DNA of 64,000 nucleotides from Flavobacterium oreochromis (GTDB lineage Bacteria > Bacteroidota > Bacteroidia > Flavobacteriales > Flavobacteriaceae), in the NCBI RefSeq assembly GCF_019565455.1, contig NZ_CP067377.1:3416001-3480000 (forward strand). The letters run 5' to 3'. The translations under genes and the position numbers were made by a program. Shown here in pieces: positions 40,001-50,141 of the stretch (within the stretch, counting starts at the first letter, position 1; each line of letters begins with the position of its first letter). The notes under the pieces were generated by a model that did not search any database, had not been told where the DNA came from, and saw nothing but the letters and a program-made list of their open reading frames with translations.

Positions 40001-43000
40001 AAACACGTACGTAGAATCTCGTGTCTTGCTATTAATTCTTGGAAAGCTTTTTCAAAATTAGTAATATCTAATTCTCCTTTTAGTCGAACTACCGCTGGCA
40101 TATTATAAGCCTGCGAACCACCTTCTAACTGACTCAATACCCATAATCTTTGTTGTGATGGGGTTAAAGGATAGTTTTCTTGTTCTGCTGCTTTAGGAAT
40201 GGCTACATAGTTCTTATGACTTAGATTTTTTGAAATTCCTTTAATAGTAGGAGTGGCAAAAAAATCTTTGAAACTTATTTGCAGGGATAATCGTTGGTGA
40301 ATTTTATTAAGCACTTGAGCTGCCATTAAACTATGACCGCCTAATTCAAAGAAACTATCGGTTATACCTATATTTTCTACTCCTAATACTTCTTGCCATA
40401 TTGTAACTAATTGTTCTTCTGTCGCATTCCTTGGCGCTATGTATTCTCTACGTATTAAGTCCTCTCCACTAACACTTGGTAACCCTTTGCGGTCTATTTT
40501 TCCATTAGGGGTTAATGGTATCGTTTCAAGCTCAACAAAGTAACTGGGTACCATATACTCTGGAAGTTTACTTTGTAGGTATTCACGTAAATTAGTTTTA
40601 TCTATTTCTTTGTTTTCTCTTGTGGTATAGTAGGCAACTAATACTTTTTCGGAGTTGATTTCTTTTGCTTCTACCACTACTTGAGCAATGTCTTCACTAA
40701 ATTGTGATAAACTTGTTTCAATCTCTCCCAATTCTATACGATACCCACGTATTTTAACCTGAAAATCGGCTCTACCTAAAAACTCTATATTCCCGTCAGG
40801 CAACCATCTAGCTAAGTCTCCCGTGTCATACATCTTGGTTCCTTCTTCAAATGGATTTACTATAAACTTCTCTGCCGTTAATTCAGGTTTGTTTAAATAG
40901 CCTCGCGATAAGCCTGATCCAGATATATACAATCTATCGTAAACACCAATGGGAGCTAATCTATTTTTGTTTCCTATATAAATTTGAGTATTTGAAAAAG
41001 GTTTTCCAATAGGTGTAGTACCTCTAAATTCAATTAAAGCTTCATCAAAATATGTGGAATCTATTGTTACTTCTGTTACACCGTAGCTATTAATCACTTT
41101 AATAGAATTCCCAAATTTATTTCTAATAGATAAAAAGTCTTGATTATTAAAACTGTCTGAACCGAAAATGAAAATTTTTAAAAATGAAAAATCTAATTTT
41201 TTCGTTATTATCAAATCACACAGGCCTAATAATAAAGAAGGGGTTCCTTCTAAAATTGAAATTTTATGTTTCTTTAGCAACTCATACAGAGATTGATAAT
41301 CTAATTTAACATTATTTGGACAGATTACCATTTTTCCACCATTAAGAATAGAACGGCATATATCTCCCACAAAAACGTCAAATGAAATACTTGCTAATTG
41401 AAGTAAATTAATTTCGATTTTTTTCTAATTGATACTCTTTTTTCCAAGATTCATAGATATTAGCTACACTTCTATTCTCAATCATCACCCCTTTAGGTTG
41501 TCCTGTGGTTCCTGAAGTGTAAATGATATAAGCTAAATTATCTGGTTTACTAATAATTTCTAGATTAGAATTATCGTAATTGCTTTTAGCATTATTGAAT
41601 TCTGTTAAAAACTCTTCATTGATGGTAACTTTCGCTTGAGTATCTTGTTCTATATAATCAATACGATCTTGTGGGTATGCTGGATCAATAGGGACATACG
41701 CTGCTCCTGATTTTAATATTCCTAGGATAACCACAATCATCTTCTCGCTTCTTTCTAGCTTTATAGCTATTAAGTCATCGGGCTGTATTTGATAATTTTC
41801 TCTTAGATACGCTCCTAATTGATTGGCTTGTTCATTAAGTTCTTGATACGTTAACTCGACATTATCAAAAACAACTGCTACATTATCAGGTGTTTTAACT
41901 ACTTGTTCTTCGAACAATTCCACGATAGTCTTATCCTTTGGATAATCTACCTTGGTATCATTAAAATCATACAATAATTGATGACGCTCTTTAGTAGTTA
42001 AAAAGTCAATGGTTTCAATTAGTTGCGTATCATTTTCGATAGCTTGGGTTAATAAACTCTCTAAATGTGCAAACATTCTCTCTATTAAGAACAAATCATA
42101 GATATCGGTATTATACTCAATAGTAAGACCTAATTGATCTGCTTCTTCCGCAAAAGTATAACTCACATCAAATTGTGATGTCTTTCTATGATAATCATAT
42201 TCCTCAACTTTTAAACTCTTTATATCATTAGTAGTACCTCCTAATCGAAGTTGATTTTGGTTTTGTAATACCACTAAAACATCAAATAGAACTGAACGAC
42301 TGGTATCGCGTTTTAAATTGAGTTTCCCTACTAATTCATCAAATGGATATAATTGATGTTCATAAGCTCTCAATAAAATTTCTTTCTCCTTTTGTAATAG
42401 AGAAGCAAAACTATTAGCATCTTCTTCTAATTGTGTTCGGATAGCTAGGGTATTTAAGTACAATCCTATTTGATTTTCTAAATCGGGATGTTCTCTTCCT
42501 GCTATTGGGGTTCCTATGACCAAATCGGTTTGACCTGTATAACGATATAACAAGGCTTTTATACCCGCCATTAAAGTCATAAAAAGGGTAACTCCTTTAT
42601 CTTCTGAATACTGTTTTAATTTACTGGTAAATTCCTTTGAAAATAACTGACTTACATTGTCTCCATTATAGGTTTGAATTAGTGGACGTGTCTTGTAACT
42701 TGGTAGATCCAATACTGGTAGTTCGCCTGAGAATTGTGCTAGCCAATACTTCTCCGCCTTTTCATATTTCTCGCCTTTGATTTCTTCTTGTAACCATACC
42801 GCATAGTCTTTGTATTGAATAGGAAGTTCTGTTGCTGTTATTACTCCGTCTTGTAACAATGAATTGTAATTATTCACTACTTCTGAAATCAACAACTCGG
42901 TTGACCAACCATCACCAATAATGTGGTGCATTGATAGGAAAAACACATACTCGTTTGCTCCTTTTTGTAATAGGCTTGCTCGTAATAAAGGACCTTGTTC

Positions 43001-45558
43001 TAAATCAAAAGCTTCTGCATTGGTTTGTTGTAAATAGTTTTCTATAGCAACACTATCAGCATCTTGAAAATCTAAAACTGTTAGATTAAATGTTATATCT
43101 TCTTGTGTTTTTATATGTTGACGGATTTCTCCTGTGTTTTTATCCGATCTAAAACACGTACGTAGAATCTCGTGTCTTGCTATTAATTCTTGGAAAGCTT
43201 TTTCAAAATTAGTAATATCTAATTCTCCTTTTAGTCGAACTACCGCTGGCATATTATAAGCCTGCGAACCACCTTCTAACTGACTCAATACCCATAATCT
43301 TTGTTGTGATGGGGTTAAAGGATAGTTTTCTTGTTCTGCTGCTTTAGGAATGGCTACATAGTTCTTATGACTTAGATTTTTTGAAATTCCTTTAATAGTA
43401 GGAGTGGCAAAAAAATCTTTGAAACTTATTTGCAGGGATAATCGTTGGTGAATTTTATTAAGCACTTGAGCTGCCATTAAACTATGACCGCCTAATTCAA
43501 AGAAACTATCGGTTATACCTATATTTTCTACTCCTAATACTTCTTGCCATATTGTAACTAATTGTTCTTCTGTCGCATTCCTTGGCGCTATGTATTCTCT
43601 ACGTATTAAGTCCTCTCCACTAACACTTGGTAACCCTTTGCGGTCTATTTTTCCATTAGGGGTTAATGGTATCGTTTCAAGCTCAACAAAGTAACTGGGT
43701 ACCATATACTCTGGAAGTTTACTTTGTAGGTATTCACGTAAATTAGTTTTATCTATTTCTTTGTTTTCTCTTGTGGTATAGTAGGCAACTAATACTTTTT
43801 CGGAGTTGATTTCTTTTGCTTCTACCACTACTTGAGCAATGTCTTCACTAAATTGTGATAAACTTGTTTCAATCTCTCCAAATTCTATACGATACCCACG
43901 TATTTTAACCTGAAAATCGGCTCTACCTAAAAACTCTATATTCCCGTCAGGCAACCATCTAGCTAAGTCTCCCGTGTCATACATCTTGGTTCCTTCTTCA
44001 AATGGATTTACTATAAACTTCTCTGCCGTTAATTCAGGTTTGTTTAAATAGCCTCTTGATAAGCCTGCGCCAGATATATACAACTTTCCAGTTACGCCAA
44101 TTGGAACCACCTTCTTGTCTTGATCTAAAATGTAAACTTGGGTGTTGGAAATGGGGCGACCGATGGGAAGTATTTTATATTCTTCATTTGACTCGAGTTG
44201 AAAAATACTTGTACATACAGAATATTCAGTAGGTCCATAGGCATTAAAGTATTTTTTATTATTATTCAATACTTTTTTTGCTATAAATGGATTTGCAGAT
44301 TCCCCAGCAGTAATTATAACTCTTAAACTGGTGAGTTCATCAATATTGAGTTTCTCTAAGTAACTTGGAGGAAAAGTTACAACTGTAGATTGCGTAGAAT
44401 TGATAAAATCAGTGAATTGTTTTGTATCTTTTATTTCATATTCTGAAGGAATACATAAAGTAGCCCCTGAGTATAAACTCATCATCATTTCTGAGATTGA
44501 TGCATCAAAAGCAATAGAGGCAAACCAAACAATTTTGTCATTTGAAGTGATATCAAATGTCTTAATTTGGTCAAAAGACATGTTAATATTACTTGTATGT
44601 TCAATTAACACCCCTTTAGGATTTCCTGTAGAGCCAGAAGTATAAATTAAGTAAGCAAGATCATTAGGCGAAATATCTCTATCTAAATTATTGACAGACT
44701 CATTCTTAATCTTTTCATATTCTAAGCTTGCATAATCTTTCTCAATATTAAGATTTTTAATAATTTCATCTGTACTTATTAGAATATCACTTTGACTATC
44801 ATTTAGTATGAATTCTATTCGATTAGAAGGATAATGAGGGTCTATTGGCAAATAGACACAGCCTAGTTTTTCAATTGCAAGGAAAGCTACAAGCAAATCA
44901 TAGGATTTGGGTAGCAAACAAGCCACTACTTTCCTTGATTGGATATTATAATTAGAGTTTAAATAACGTGCAAATTGATTGACCTTTCCATTAAGTTCCT
45001 TGTAGGTAAATTGTTTATTATCAAAATAAACGGCTACTTTTTCGGACGATTTAATTACTTGTTCTTCAAAAAGATCTACTATTGTCTTATTGTTAGGACA
45101 ACTTACTTTAGTATCATTAAAATCGTAAAGTATTTTTTGGAAGTCATTTTCATTAACAAGATTGTAATCACTTAATTTATTATTTAACAAATGCTCTAAC
45201 GAGAGCAGAATTTGTTTGCAATTCACTAAAAGGTTTTCTATCAGATAAACAGGGTAATCTTTTGGGAAGGTTACTTCTAAAACTATATTTTCCTCTTCTT
45301 CTAAAATTATGAATGTTAAATTTTTTTCTCCTTCAACACTTGTTTTATTGTATTGAATAGTAAGATTAGAATAATCTTGTAATAAAACTCTTTCGCTTTT
45401 ATAATTATTCTGAAGTATGGCTTCTTTAAAAGCTAATGAAACGGATTGAATGTTTTCTTTAAAAGTTATTTCTTTTTTGCCATTTAAATCGAGTAATATA
45501 TCTTCCTCTAAATTTAGATCATGTGATGCAGAAACCTTAATTATTGATTGAAAATCAT
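36980..45558 (-). CDS. NRPS1: (vestigial C)-A-T-C-A-T-C-A-T synthetase (apparent frameshifts)
   Basis: Merged gene of about 2,860 residues. The first ~145 residues look like the tail of a worn C domain. Then come A1 (~150-640), T (LGGHSLMAAQ ~696), C (HHIIGDGWS ~880), A2 (~1205-1695), T (~1733), C (~1931), A3 (~2260-2750) and T (LGGHSLLAIK ~2796). Hand-read codes: A1 DASTIAAVCK (one change from a Tyr code, also near Phe), A2 DVGEIGSIDK (the ornithine code of GrsB), A3 DILQLGMIWK (near glycine). Frame breaks: A run 45551-45554 hides the ATG at 45558, T run 41418-41424 splits A2, and T run 37019-37023 hides the stop at 36980-36982 and creates a false fusion with the receptor. As the first synthetase in the operon with no full C domain, it probably starts the chain. 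Confidence 0.87.
37151..38792 (-). repeat. NRPS1 A3-T segment duplicated in NRPS4
   Basis: The segment matches 6740-8380 in NRPS4 at an offset of about 30,411 bases, with high identity and only scattered substitutions. Both A domains have the same hand-read code (DILQLGMIWK). Confidence 0.85.
38851..40890 (-). repeat. Copy 2 of the ~2-kb NRPS module segment
   Basis: This copy spans A2 end-T-C of NRPS1. It is near-identical to copies 1 and 3; it differs from them mostly at the C-domain end (around 39050-39280), where several substitutions sit. Confidence 0.9.
42002..44041 (-). repeat. Copy 3 of the ~2-kb NRPS module segment
   Basis: This copy spans A1 end-T-C of NRPS1. It is closer to copy 1 (in NRPS2) than to copy 2 at the C-domain end, for example sharing the residues LGGTTNDIKSLKVEEYD. 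Confidence 0.9.
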
Positions 45559-45589
45559 AAAAGTACTTTTACACAAAAAGAGATCACAC

Positions 45590-45613
45590 TAGCTAAGATT
45601 GAAAACTTAGCTA
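45590..45613 (-). promoter_or_regulatory. Inverted repeat just upstream of NRPS1
   Basis: Perfect 8-bp arms TAGCTAAG (45590-45597) and CTTAGCTA (45606-45613) with an 8-base loop lie 32 bases before the proposed NRPS1 start and overlap the stop of the small ORF. There is no T run on the minus side, so an operator or attenuator is as likely as a terminator. Confidence 0.5.
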
Positions 45614-45872
45614 ATGAGTTGTTTTTTGATACTTTAAAAAATACTCTAATTCTTCATTGAGAATTATTATGGAATTAATATTTTGATTAATACTATTAAA
45701 CTCATATATATGAACTAGATCTCTTCTTTTAAGTGGAGAATGAAATATTTTATCCATTAAATTATTAAGAATTTTCTTTTTAAAAAATGAGTAGAAAAAA
45801 GCAATATAGAATTTATACTGTTTTTTAGTTCTTTTTGAAAATCACAAACTAGAAGAGTGCAATTTTATTCAT
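45611..45872 (-). CDS. Small hypothetical protein at the head of the NRPS operon
   Basis: An open frame of about 82 codons ends at TAG (45611-45613). It gains an ATG start at 45872 (MNKN...) if one base is added in T run 45863-45866; without that only shorter starts such as the ATG near 45754 (MDKIFHSPLKRRD) remain. The predicted protein is about 87 residues with lysine-rich and hydrophobic parts. I recognise no family. It lies 53 bases before NRPS1, on the same strand, and its last codons form one arm of an inverted repeat. It may be a cluster-specific small protein or a leftover of a C domain or of another gene. Confidence 0.4.
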
Positions 45873-46137
45873 AAGAGTAATGAAATTAGTATAAAACCTA
45901 ATTATTCTAGAAGTTTGTGTTGTTGTCATTTAGTTTAGTTGTTTGTTGTTTTACAAAAACGAGAAATAATAATTTTTATTGTGATAAAAAATAAAAAATA
46001 CTTATTTTAAAACAATATTTTTTTAAAAAATAAAATTAAATTCACAAATAAACAATAAATTTTTATTATTAATAAAAATAGATAAAAAAACTAAAAACCC
46101 TAATAAAACTCAAATTTTAACATAAATTATTGCGTTT
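45873..46137. other. Likely 5' region of the NRPS operon
   Basis: Very AT-rich DNA upstream of the first cluster gene (minus strand). I searched for the TTG / TAnnTTTG promoter form on the minus strand and found no good match. Confidence 0.4.
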
Positions 46138-46344
46138 TCACCAAACATCATTTTTCTCATAAGAAAAACTATTAAAGATTATCAAATTAAACATTTCTCT
46201 CATTCTAGAACACAAACGATTATCATACAAATTTTCAATTTCTACAACTGATATATTTGTTCTAATATATGATGCTATAGAATTGTTTTCAATAAAATAC
46301 TCATAGCCAGTAATGAGTATTTTAACTATTACAGTCATTCTCAA
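46138..46344 (-). CDS. Small hypothetical ORF
   Basis: 68 codons on the minus strand from ATG at 46344. The start VIVKILITGYEYFIE has a faint resemblance to the first strand of a response-regulator receiver, but the catalytic acidic residues are absent. It has no partners and sits in junk-like DNA between the NRPS operon and mobile-element remnants. It may be a decayed regulator fragment or a chance ORF. Confidence 0.25.
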   Translation of the reverse strand: MRMTVIVKILITGYEYFIENNSIASYIRTNISVVEIENLYDNRLCSRMREMFNLIIFNSFSYEKNDVW

Positions 46345-46459
46345 AATGCTTAATTCACTATTCCCTTCCTAAACCGTCAAAGCAATATCTTGTTAGTCAT
46401 TGTTTAAAATTTCATTTTTTAATATAAGACCATAATACTTTGTATCCATATTTTTTGAA

Positions 46460-46630
46460 TTAAACCCAGATTACACGTTAGAAATTTTTTAATAAAATTC
46501 ATTTTATAATTTTCATAAAAACGAATGTTCTACTGAATGTTTTCAAATAAATCCATTTTTTATGATTTGATTTTTGTCAAAAAAATATTTCTAAAATTCA
46601 AATTTATCCTAATGTGCAATCTGGGTTAAA
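46460..46630. mobile_element. MITE-like element with ~22-bp imperfect terminal inverted repeats
   Basis: TTAAACCCAGATTACACGTTAG (22 nt, 46460-46481) is the near reverse complement of the 22 nt at 46609-46630 (CTAATGTGCAATCTGGGTTAAA written on the plus strand), with about four differences. The 127 bases between are AT-rich and non-coding. This is the structure of a MITE or of two left-over IS ends. The rest of 46345-46780 shows no gene. Confidence 0.6.
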
Positions 46631-46780
46631 AAGAAATTTATCAACATTTTTTTATATTATACTACTGTTTTACAAAAGGTTTTAACAAACGTATAAGAAA
46701 TGTTTTACCACATCCTATTTAGAGCACCTATCTTTGTTTTGAGATAATAATTAAGCACATAAATAGTTATATTTTAATTA

Positions 46781-47260
46781 TGAGGAAATTTATAAGAATG
46801 ACTTTAAAATTATGATTGTAGAATTGTTAAAGTTAGACCAATCAACAAAAGAAGTTAGTCAAGAATATCTTTTAAATAATAGTATGTTACGAAGATGGAG
46901 AAAAGGATTTCATTTAAAATTGGGTGATTTTTCTAAAAGACGGAACTATCTGTTTTAGAAATAGAATTAAAACAATTCAGGGCGGAATTAGAAGATGTTA
47001 ACTAGAACATGATATCCTAAAATAAGCAGAAAACATGTTTTACAAAAACGATAGATAAAATATGAATTCATTTTTAAAAACAAGAATATTTATCCTGTTG
47101 AAAAGATATGTAATTGTATCAAAATCAATAAAAACGCTCATTATCATTGGTTAAGAAAAAATCTTTATTAAACTCTAAAAAGTTCCACCCAAGCATTTTT
47201 AATACCAAAATTAAGCAAATGTTTTATAAAAATAAAGAAATTTATGATAGTTATACATTT
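46781..47260 (+). pseudogene. IS3-family orfA/orfB remnant
   Basis: The plus strand first reads an OrfA-like helix-turn-helix (IVELLKLDQSTKEVSQEY, then SMLRRWRKGFHLKLGDFSK), then breaks frame and continues with pieces ELKQFRAELEDV and LEHDILK before a stop, then OrfB-like pieces (YPVEKICNCIKINKNAHYHW, IKQMFYKNKEIYDSY). These match the IS150-type IS3 group. Several stops and frameshifts and loss of the DDE catalytic part show it is dead. It lies right before tRNA-Ser and marks the right edge of the cluster region. Confidence 0.8.
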
Positions 47261-47352
47261 TCCTTATATCTTTTTGTTTTGATCCTAAATTTACAGATTT
47301 AATTAGTACACCACAGAAATCTTACTTAAACCAAAACATCCCTCCACAATAC

Positions 47353-47381
47353 AAAAAAAAGGTCTGATTACTCAGACCTTT
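47353..47381 (-). terminator. Terminator of tRNA-Ser
   Basis: On the minus strand a perfect 10-bp stem AAAGGTCTGA / TCAGACCTTT (47381-47372 with 47367-47358) is followed by T8. It lies 10 bases after the tRNA 3' end. Confidence 0.92.
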
Positions 47382-47391
47382 ATCCTTTCGG

Positions 47392-47475
47392 CGGAGAAAG
47401 AGGGATTCGAACCCCGGACCTGTTACAGTCAACAGTTTTCAAGACTGCCGCATTCGACCACTCTGCCATTTCTCC
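47392..47475 (-). tRNA. tRNA-Ser (TGA)
   Basis: On the minus strand the acceptor GGAGAAA (47475-47469) pairs with TTTCTCC, discriminator G at 47392. The anticodon loop CTTGAAA gives TGA. A long variable arm (GTTGACTGTAACAGG region) and T arm GGGGTTCGAATCCCC follow. CCA is not encoded. Confidence 0.95.
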
Positions 47476-47506
47476 AGTAAAAAACAATACTTCCGTATTG
47501 CGAGTG

Positions 47507-47536
47507 CAAATATAAGATGTTTTTTTATTTCTGCAA
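47507..47536 (-). promoter_or_regulatory. Promoter of tRNA-Ser, Bacteroidota type
   Basis: On the minus strand TTG (47536-47534), a 19-base spacer, and TATATTTG (47514-47507) match TTG / TAnnTTTG exactly. It lies between the ribB stop and the tRNA. Confidence 0.8.
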
Positions 47537-47559
47537 ACTTTTTACTTAAAAAATATAAT

Positions 47560-48693
47560 TTAATAATTTACATATTCTACAATTTCTAATCCATAACCTA
47601 TCATTCCTACTCGTTTACCTACTTCTGTATTAGAAACTAAACGGATTTTAGTAATATCTATATCATGCAAAATCTGAGCTCCTATTCCATAATCTTTACT
47701 ATCAATTACTATTTTTGGTGCTTTCATTTCACCTTGTTGTTGTAATTCTCTTAATTCTGTGATACGATTTAATAAACTTATTGCTTGAATATCTTGATTA
47801 ATAAAAATAACAGCTCCTTTTCCTTGTTCGTTAATAACTTTAAACATATCATCTAATTGCTTATCAACATTATTTGTTAAAGTACCTAATAAATCATTAT
47901 TAACCTGAGAAGAATTAATTCTTGTTAAAACAGGCTCTCCTGAATTCCAAGTTCCTTTTGTTAAAGCGATATGAATTTGTTTATTAGTAATTTGTTCATA
48001 CGCTCTTAAACGAAAAACACCAAAACGAGTCTGTATATCAAAGTCTTCTTTTTTTACAATTAAACTGTCATGCTGCATTCTGTAAGCTACTAAATCTTCT
48101 ATAGAAACTAATTTTAAACTAAATTTCTGAGCTACTTCTACAAGTTGTGGGAGTCTGGCCATTGTTCCATCTTCATTCATGATTTCTACAATAACTCCTG
48201 CTGGCTTTAGACCTGCTAAACGAGCAAAATCTATAGCGGCTTCTGTATGACCTGTACGTCTCAAAACACCTCCTTTTTTAGCTATTAAAGGAAAAATATG
48301 ACCAGGACGAGCTAAATCAAATGGTTTTGTATCAGGATTAACTAATGCTTGAATAGTTTTAGCTCTATCAGACGCTGATATTCCAGTAGTAACTCCATGT
48401 CCTTTTAAATCAACAGAAACAGTAAAAGCTGTTTCCATATGATCTGTATTATTAGTCACCATTGGGTTTAAGCCTAGTTCTCTACAACGTGTTTCTGTTA
48501 GTGGTGCACAAATAAGCCCTCTACCATGAGTAGCCATAAAATTAACCATTTCTGGTGTTATTTTTTCAGCAGCTGCAAGAAAATCGCCTTCATTTTCTCG
48601 GTCTTCATCATCAACCACAATAATTACTTTTCCTTGGCGAATATCTTCAATAGCTTCTTCTATGGTATTTAATTTAATGGTTTGTGTCTCCAT
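47560..48693 (-). CDS. ribB: 3,4-dihydroxy-2-butanone-4-phosphate synthase with degenerate GTP-cyclohydrolase-II domain
   Basis: 377 residues. The first ~205 residues are a complete DHBP synthase of riboflavin synthesis (ribulose-5-P to DHBP + formate): [43 protein letters not shown]. The C-terminal half aligns with RibA ([32 protein letters not shown]) but the three zinc-binding cysteines of GTP cyclohydrolase II are missing: the segment reads [15 protein letters not shown] where RibA has C-x10-CxC. This C-terminal domain should not be catalytic, a pattern I know from other Flavobacteriia; a separate RibA must exist elsewhere. The gene overlaps the LptF/G-type gene by 20 bases. Confidence 0.9.
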   Translation of the reverse strand: METQTIKLNTIEEAIEDIRQGKVIIVVDDEDRENEGDFLAAAEKITPEMVNFMATHGRGLICAPLTETRCRELGLNPMVTNNTDHMETAFTVSVDLKGHGVTTGISASDRAKTIQALVNPDTKPFDLARPGHIFPLIAKKGGVLRRTGHTEAAIDFARLAGLKPAGVIVEIMNEDGTMARLPQLVEVAQKFSLKLVSIEDLVAYRMQHDSLIVKKEDFDIQTRFGVFRLRAYEQITNKQIHIALTKGTWNSGEPVLTRINSSQVNNDLLGTLTNNVDKQLDDMFKVINEQGKGAVIFINQDIQAISLLNRITELRELQQQGEMKAPKIVIDSKDYGIGAQILHDIDITKIRLVSNTEVGKRVGMIGYGLEIVEYVNY

Positions 48694-50133
48694 CTTTATT
48701 TTTTTTGAGTTGTGTTAGTTTTGTATATATTTTTGTAAATGGTTCTGTAATAAAATCAAAATTAATATTACCATTATCATTTATTGCTTTTTTAGTTAAA
48801 TAAATGGCTAATGGAGTTAATACTATTGAAGCTAAAGATGCTCCTAAAAAAACAGGAATTTGAGATTCTTGTGCCATCTTTTTACTAAATGTATTCATAA
48901 AATGAAAAGAAATAAAAATAAGCATAGCAAATACAATAGGTAAGCCTAATCCTCCCTTACGAATAATAGCTCCTAGTGGTGCACCTATAAAAAACATTAA
49001 TATACAGGCATAGCTAAAAGTAAACTTTTCAAAAATAGCATTCAAATAACCATTTATTTCTTTTTCTTTTGATAACATGGCAAACTCATACATTTCTAAA
49101 TTACTTTTAGAACTTATCAAATCACTTTCAGCTACATTTAAAACATTAATCTTAGAGGATTTATCTTTAATAATACTCAGTAAATCTGTTTTTTTGGTAT
49201 TCTTAATTTTAACTGTATCTACATTATAGTTATTCGTAACTCCAAGGCGTTGATAATTATTATCTGCAAGAGCAATTAATTCTTTATTATAATTAGTTCT
49301 TAAAGAATCTGCCGTATATCTTAAATCATTTATTTTTAGCATTGCATCTGAATTTTTTAATTCATCTTTCAGTGCATCATTTGTATTTAATTTAGATAAA
49401 TCAATATTAATTGTATATTGTTTAAAAAATACTTTTACGAAAGGTAATTTTTGACGTTGTTCATAATCAACAGGGCTAATATCTTCATAATAATATCCCT
49501 CTTTTAATACTAATTGCAATAAATTACTAGCTTCAGAAGATACAAGAACACCTTCTTTTGATTTTATAACGGTTCTTACCCCTTCCCCTGTAGTAGATTT
49601 TTTATGTATCGTAACTGCTTTTAGAATCTCTCCCTTTTCCCCTGTTTTCTTTTCAACTTTAATATTAAATTCCCCTATATCACAAAATTGTCCTTCTGCA
49701 ATTGCTAAAGCAGGTTTTACTTGAGCTAAATTTCGTCTAAAATTAGTAAACTTATATTCTGAATATGGTATAATATTATTAGCAAAGAAAAATGCTATTA
49801 TACTTAATCCAAAAATAAAAACTAATAAAATTTTCAAGCTTCTAAAAAAGAAACTCCTGCTGATTTCATAGCTGCAAATTCATAATGCTCTGCTAAATCT
49901 CCAAATGTCATAATAGAAGCTAACAATACCGTTAGAGGCACTACCATAGGCATTAGTTTAGGCGTAGCAAAAATTAAAAACTTGATAATCATAATAAAAT
50001 CAAGATCTTTTCCTGCTAATTCAGATATAAACAACCATACAGTTTGTAAAATGAATATAAAAAACAAGATTACAAATACCGAAGTAAATGTAATCAGGAA
50101 GGACTTAAGTAAATATCGGTCTAGGATTTTCAT
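48674..50133 (-). CDS. LptF/LptG-family LPS export permease (one apparent frameshift)
   Basis: About 486 residues after merging. The N-terminal part ([20 protein letters not shown], then [21 protein letters not shown] and [11 protein letters not shown]) is typical of YjgP/YjgQ permeases of the Lpt complex, which extracts LPS from the inner membrane with LptB. The second part holds [11 protein letters not shown], a periplasmic domain and three C-terminal helices including [18 protein letters not shown]. The frame breaks at 49836-49837; one more base gives [12 protein letters not shown]. As this function is normally required for growth, a true break is unlikely. Bacteroidota carry LptF and LptG copies apart, so I do not choose between the two names. 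Confidence 0.85.
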
Positions 50134-50141
50134 TAGTAAGA

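Noticed and set aside
29961..44041. Repeated sequence as a possible CRISPR or tandem array
   Set aside because: The repeats are three ~2-kb NRPS module copies, not short regular units, and there are no cas genes in the window.
12014..45872. Plain hydroxamate siderophore cluster
   Set aside because: N-monooxygenase, receptor and exporter would fit, but it leaves the cupin, MetRS-like, DAO, C45, ligase and ACP genes unexplained. A metallophore role for the product is still possible.
46138..46344. Receiver-domain response regulator
   Set aside because: Only a few residues resemble the first strand; the acidic pocket and phosphorylated Asp are absent, so it is listed only as a low-confidence ORF.
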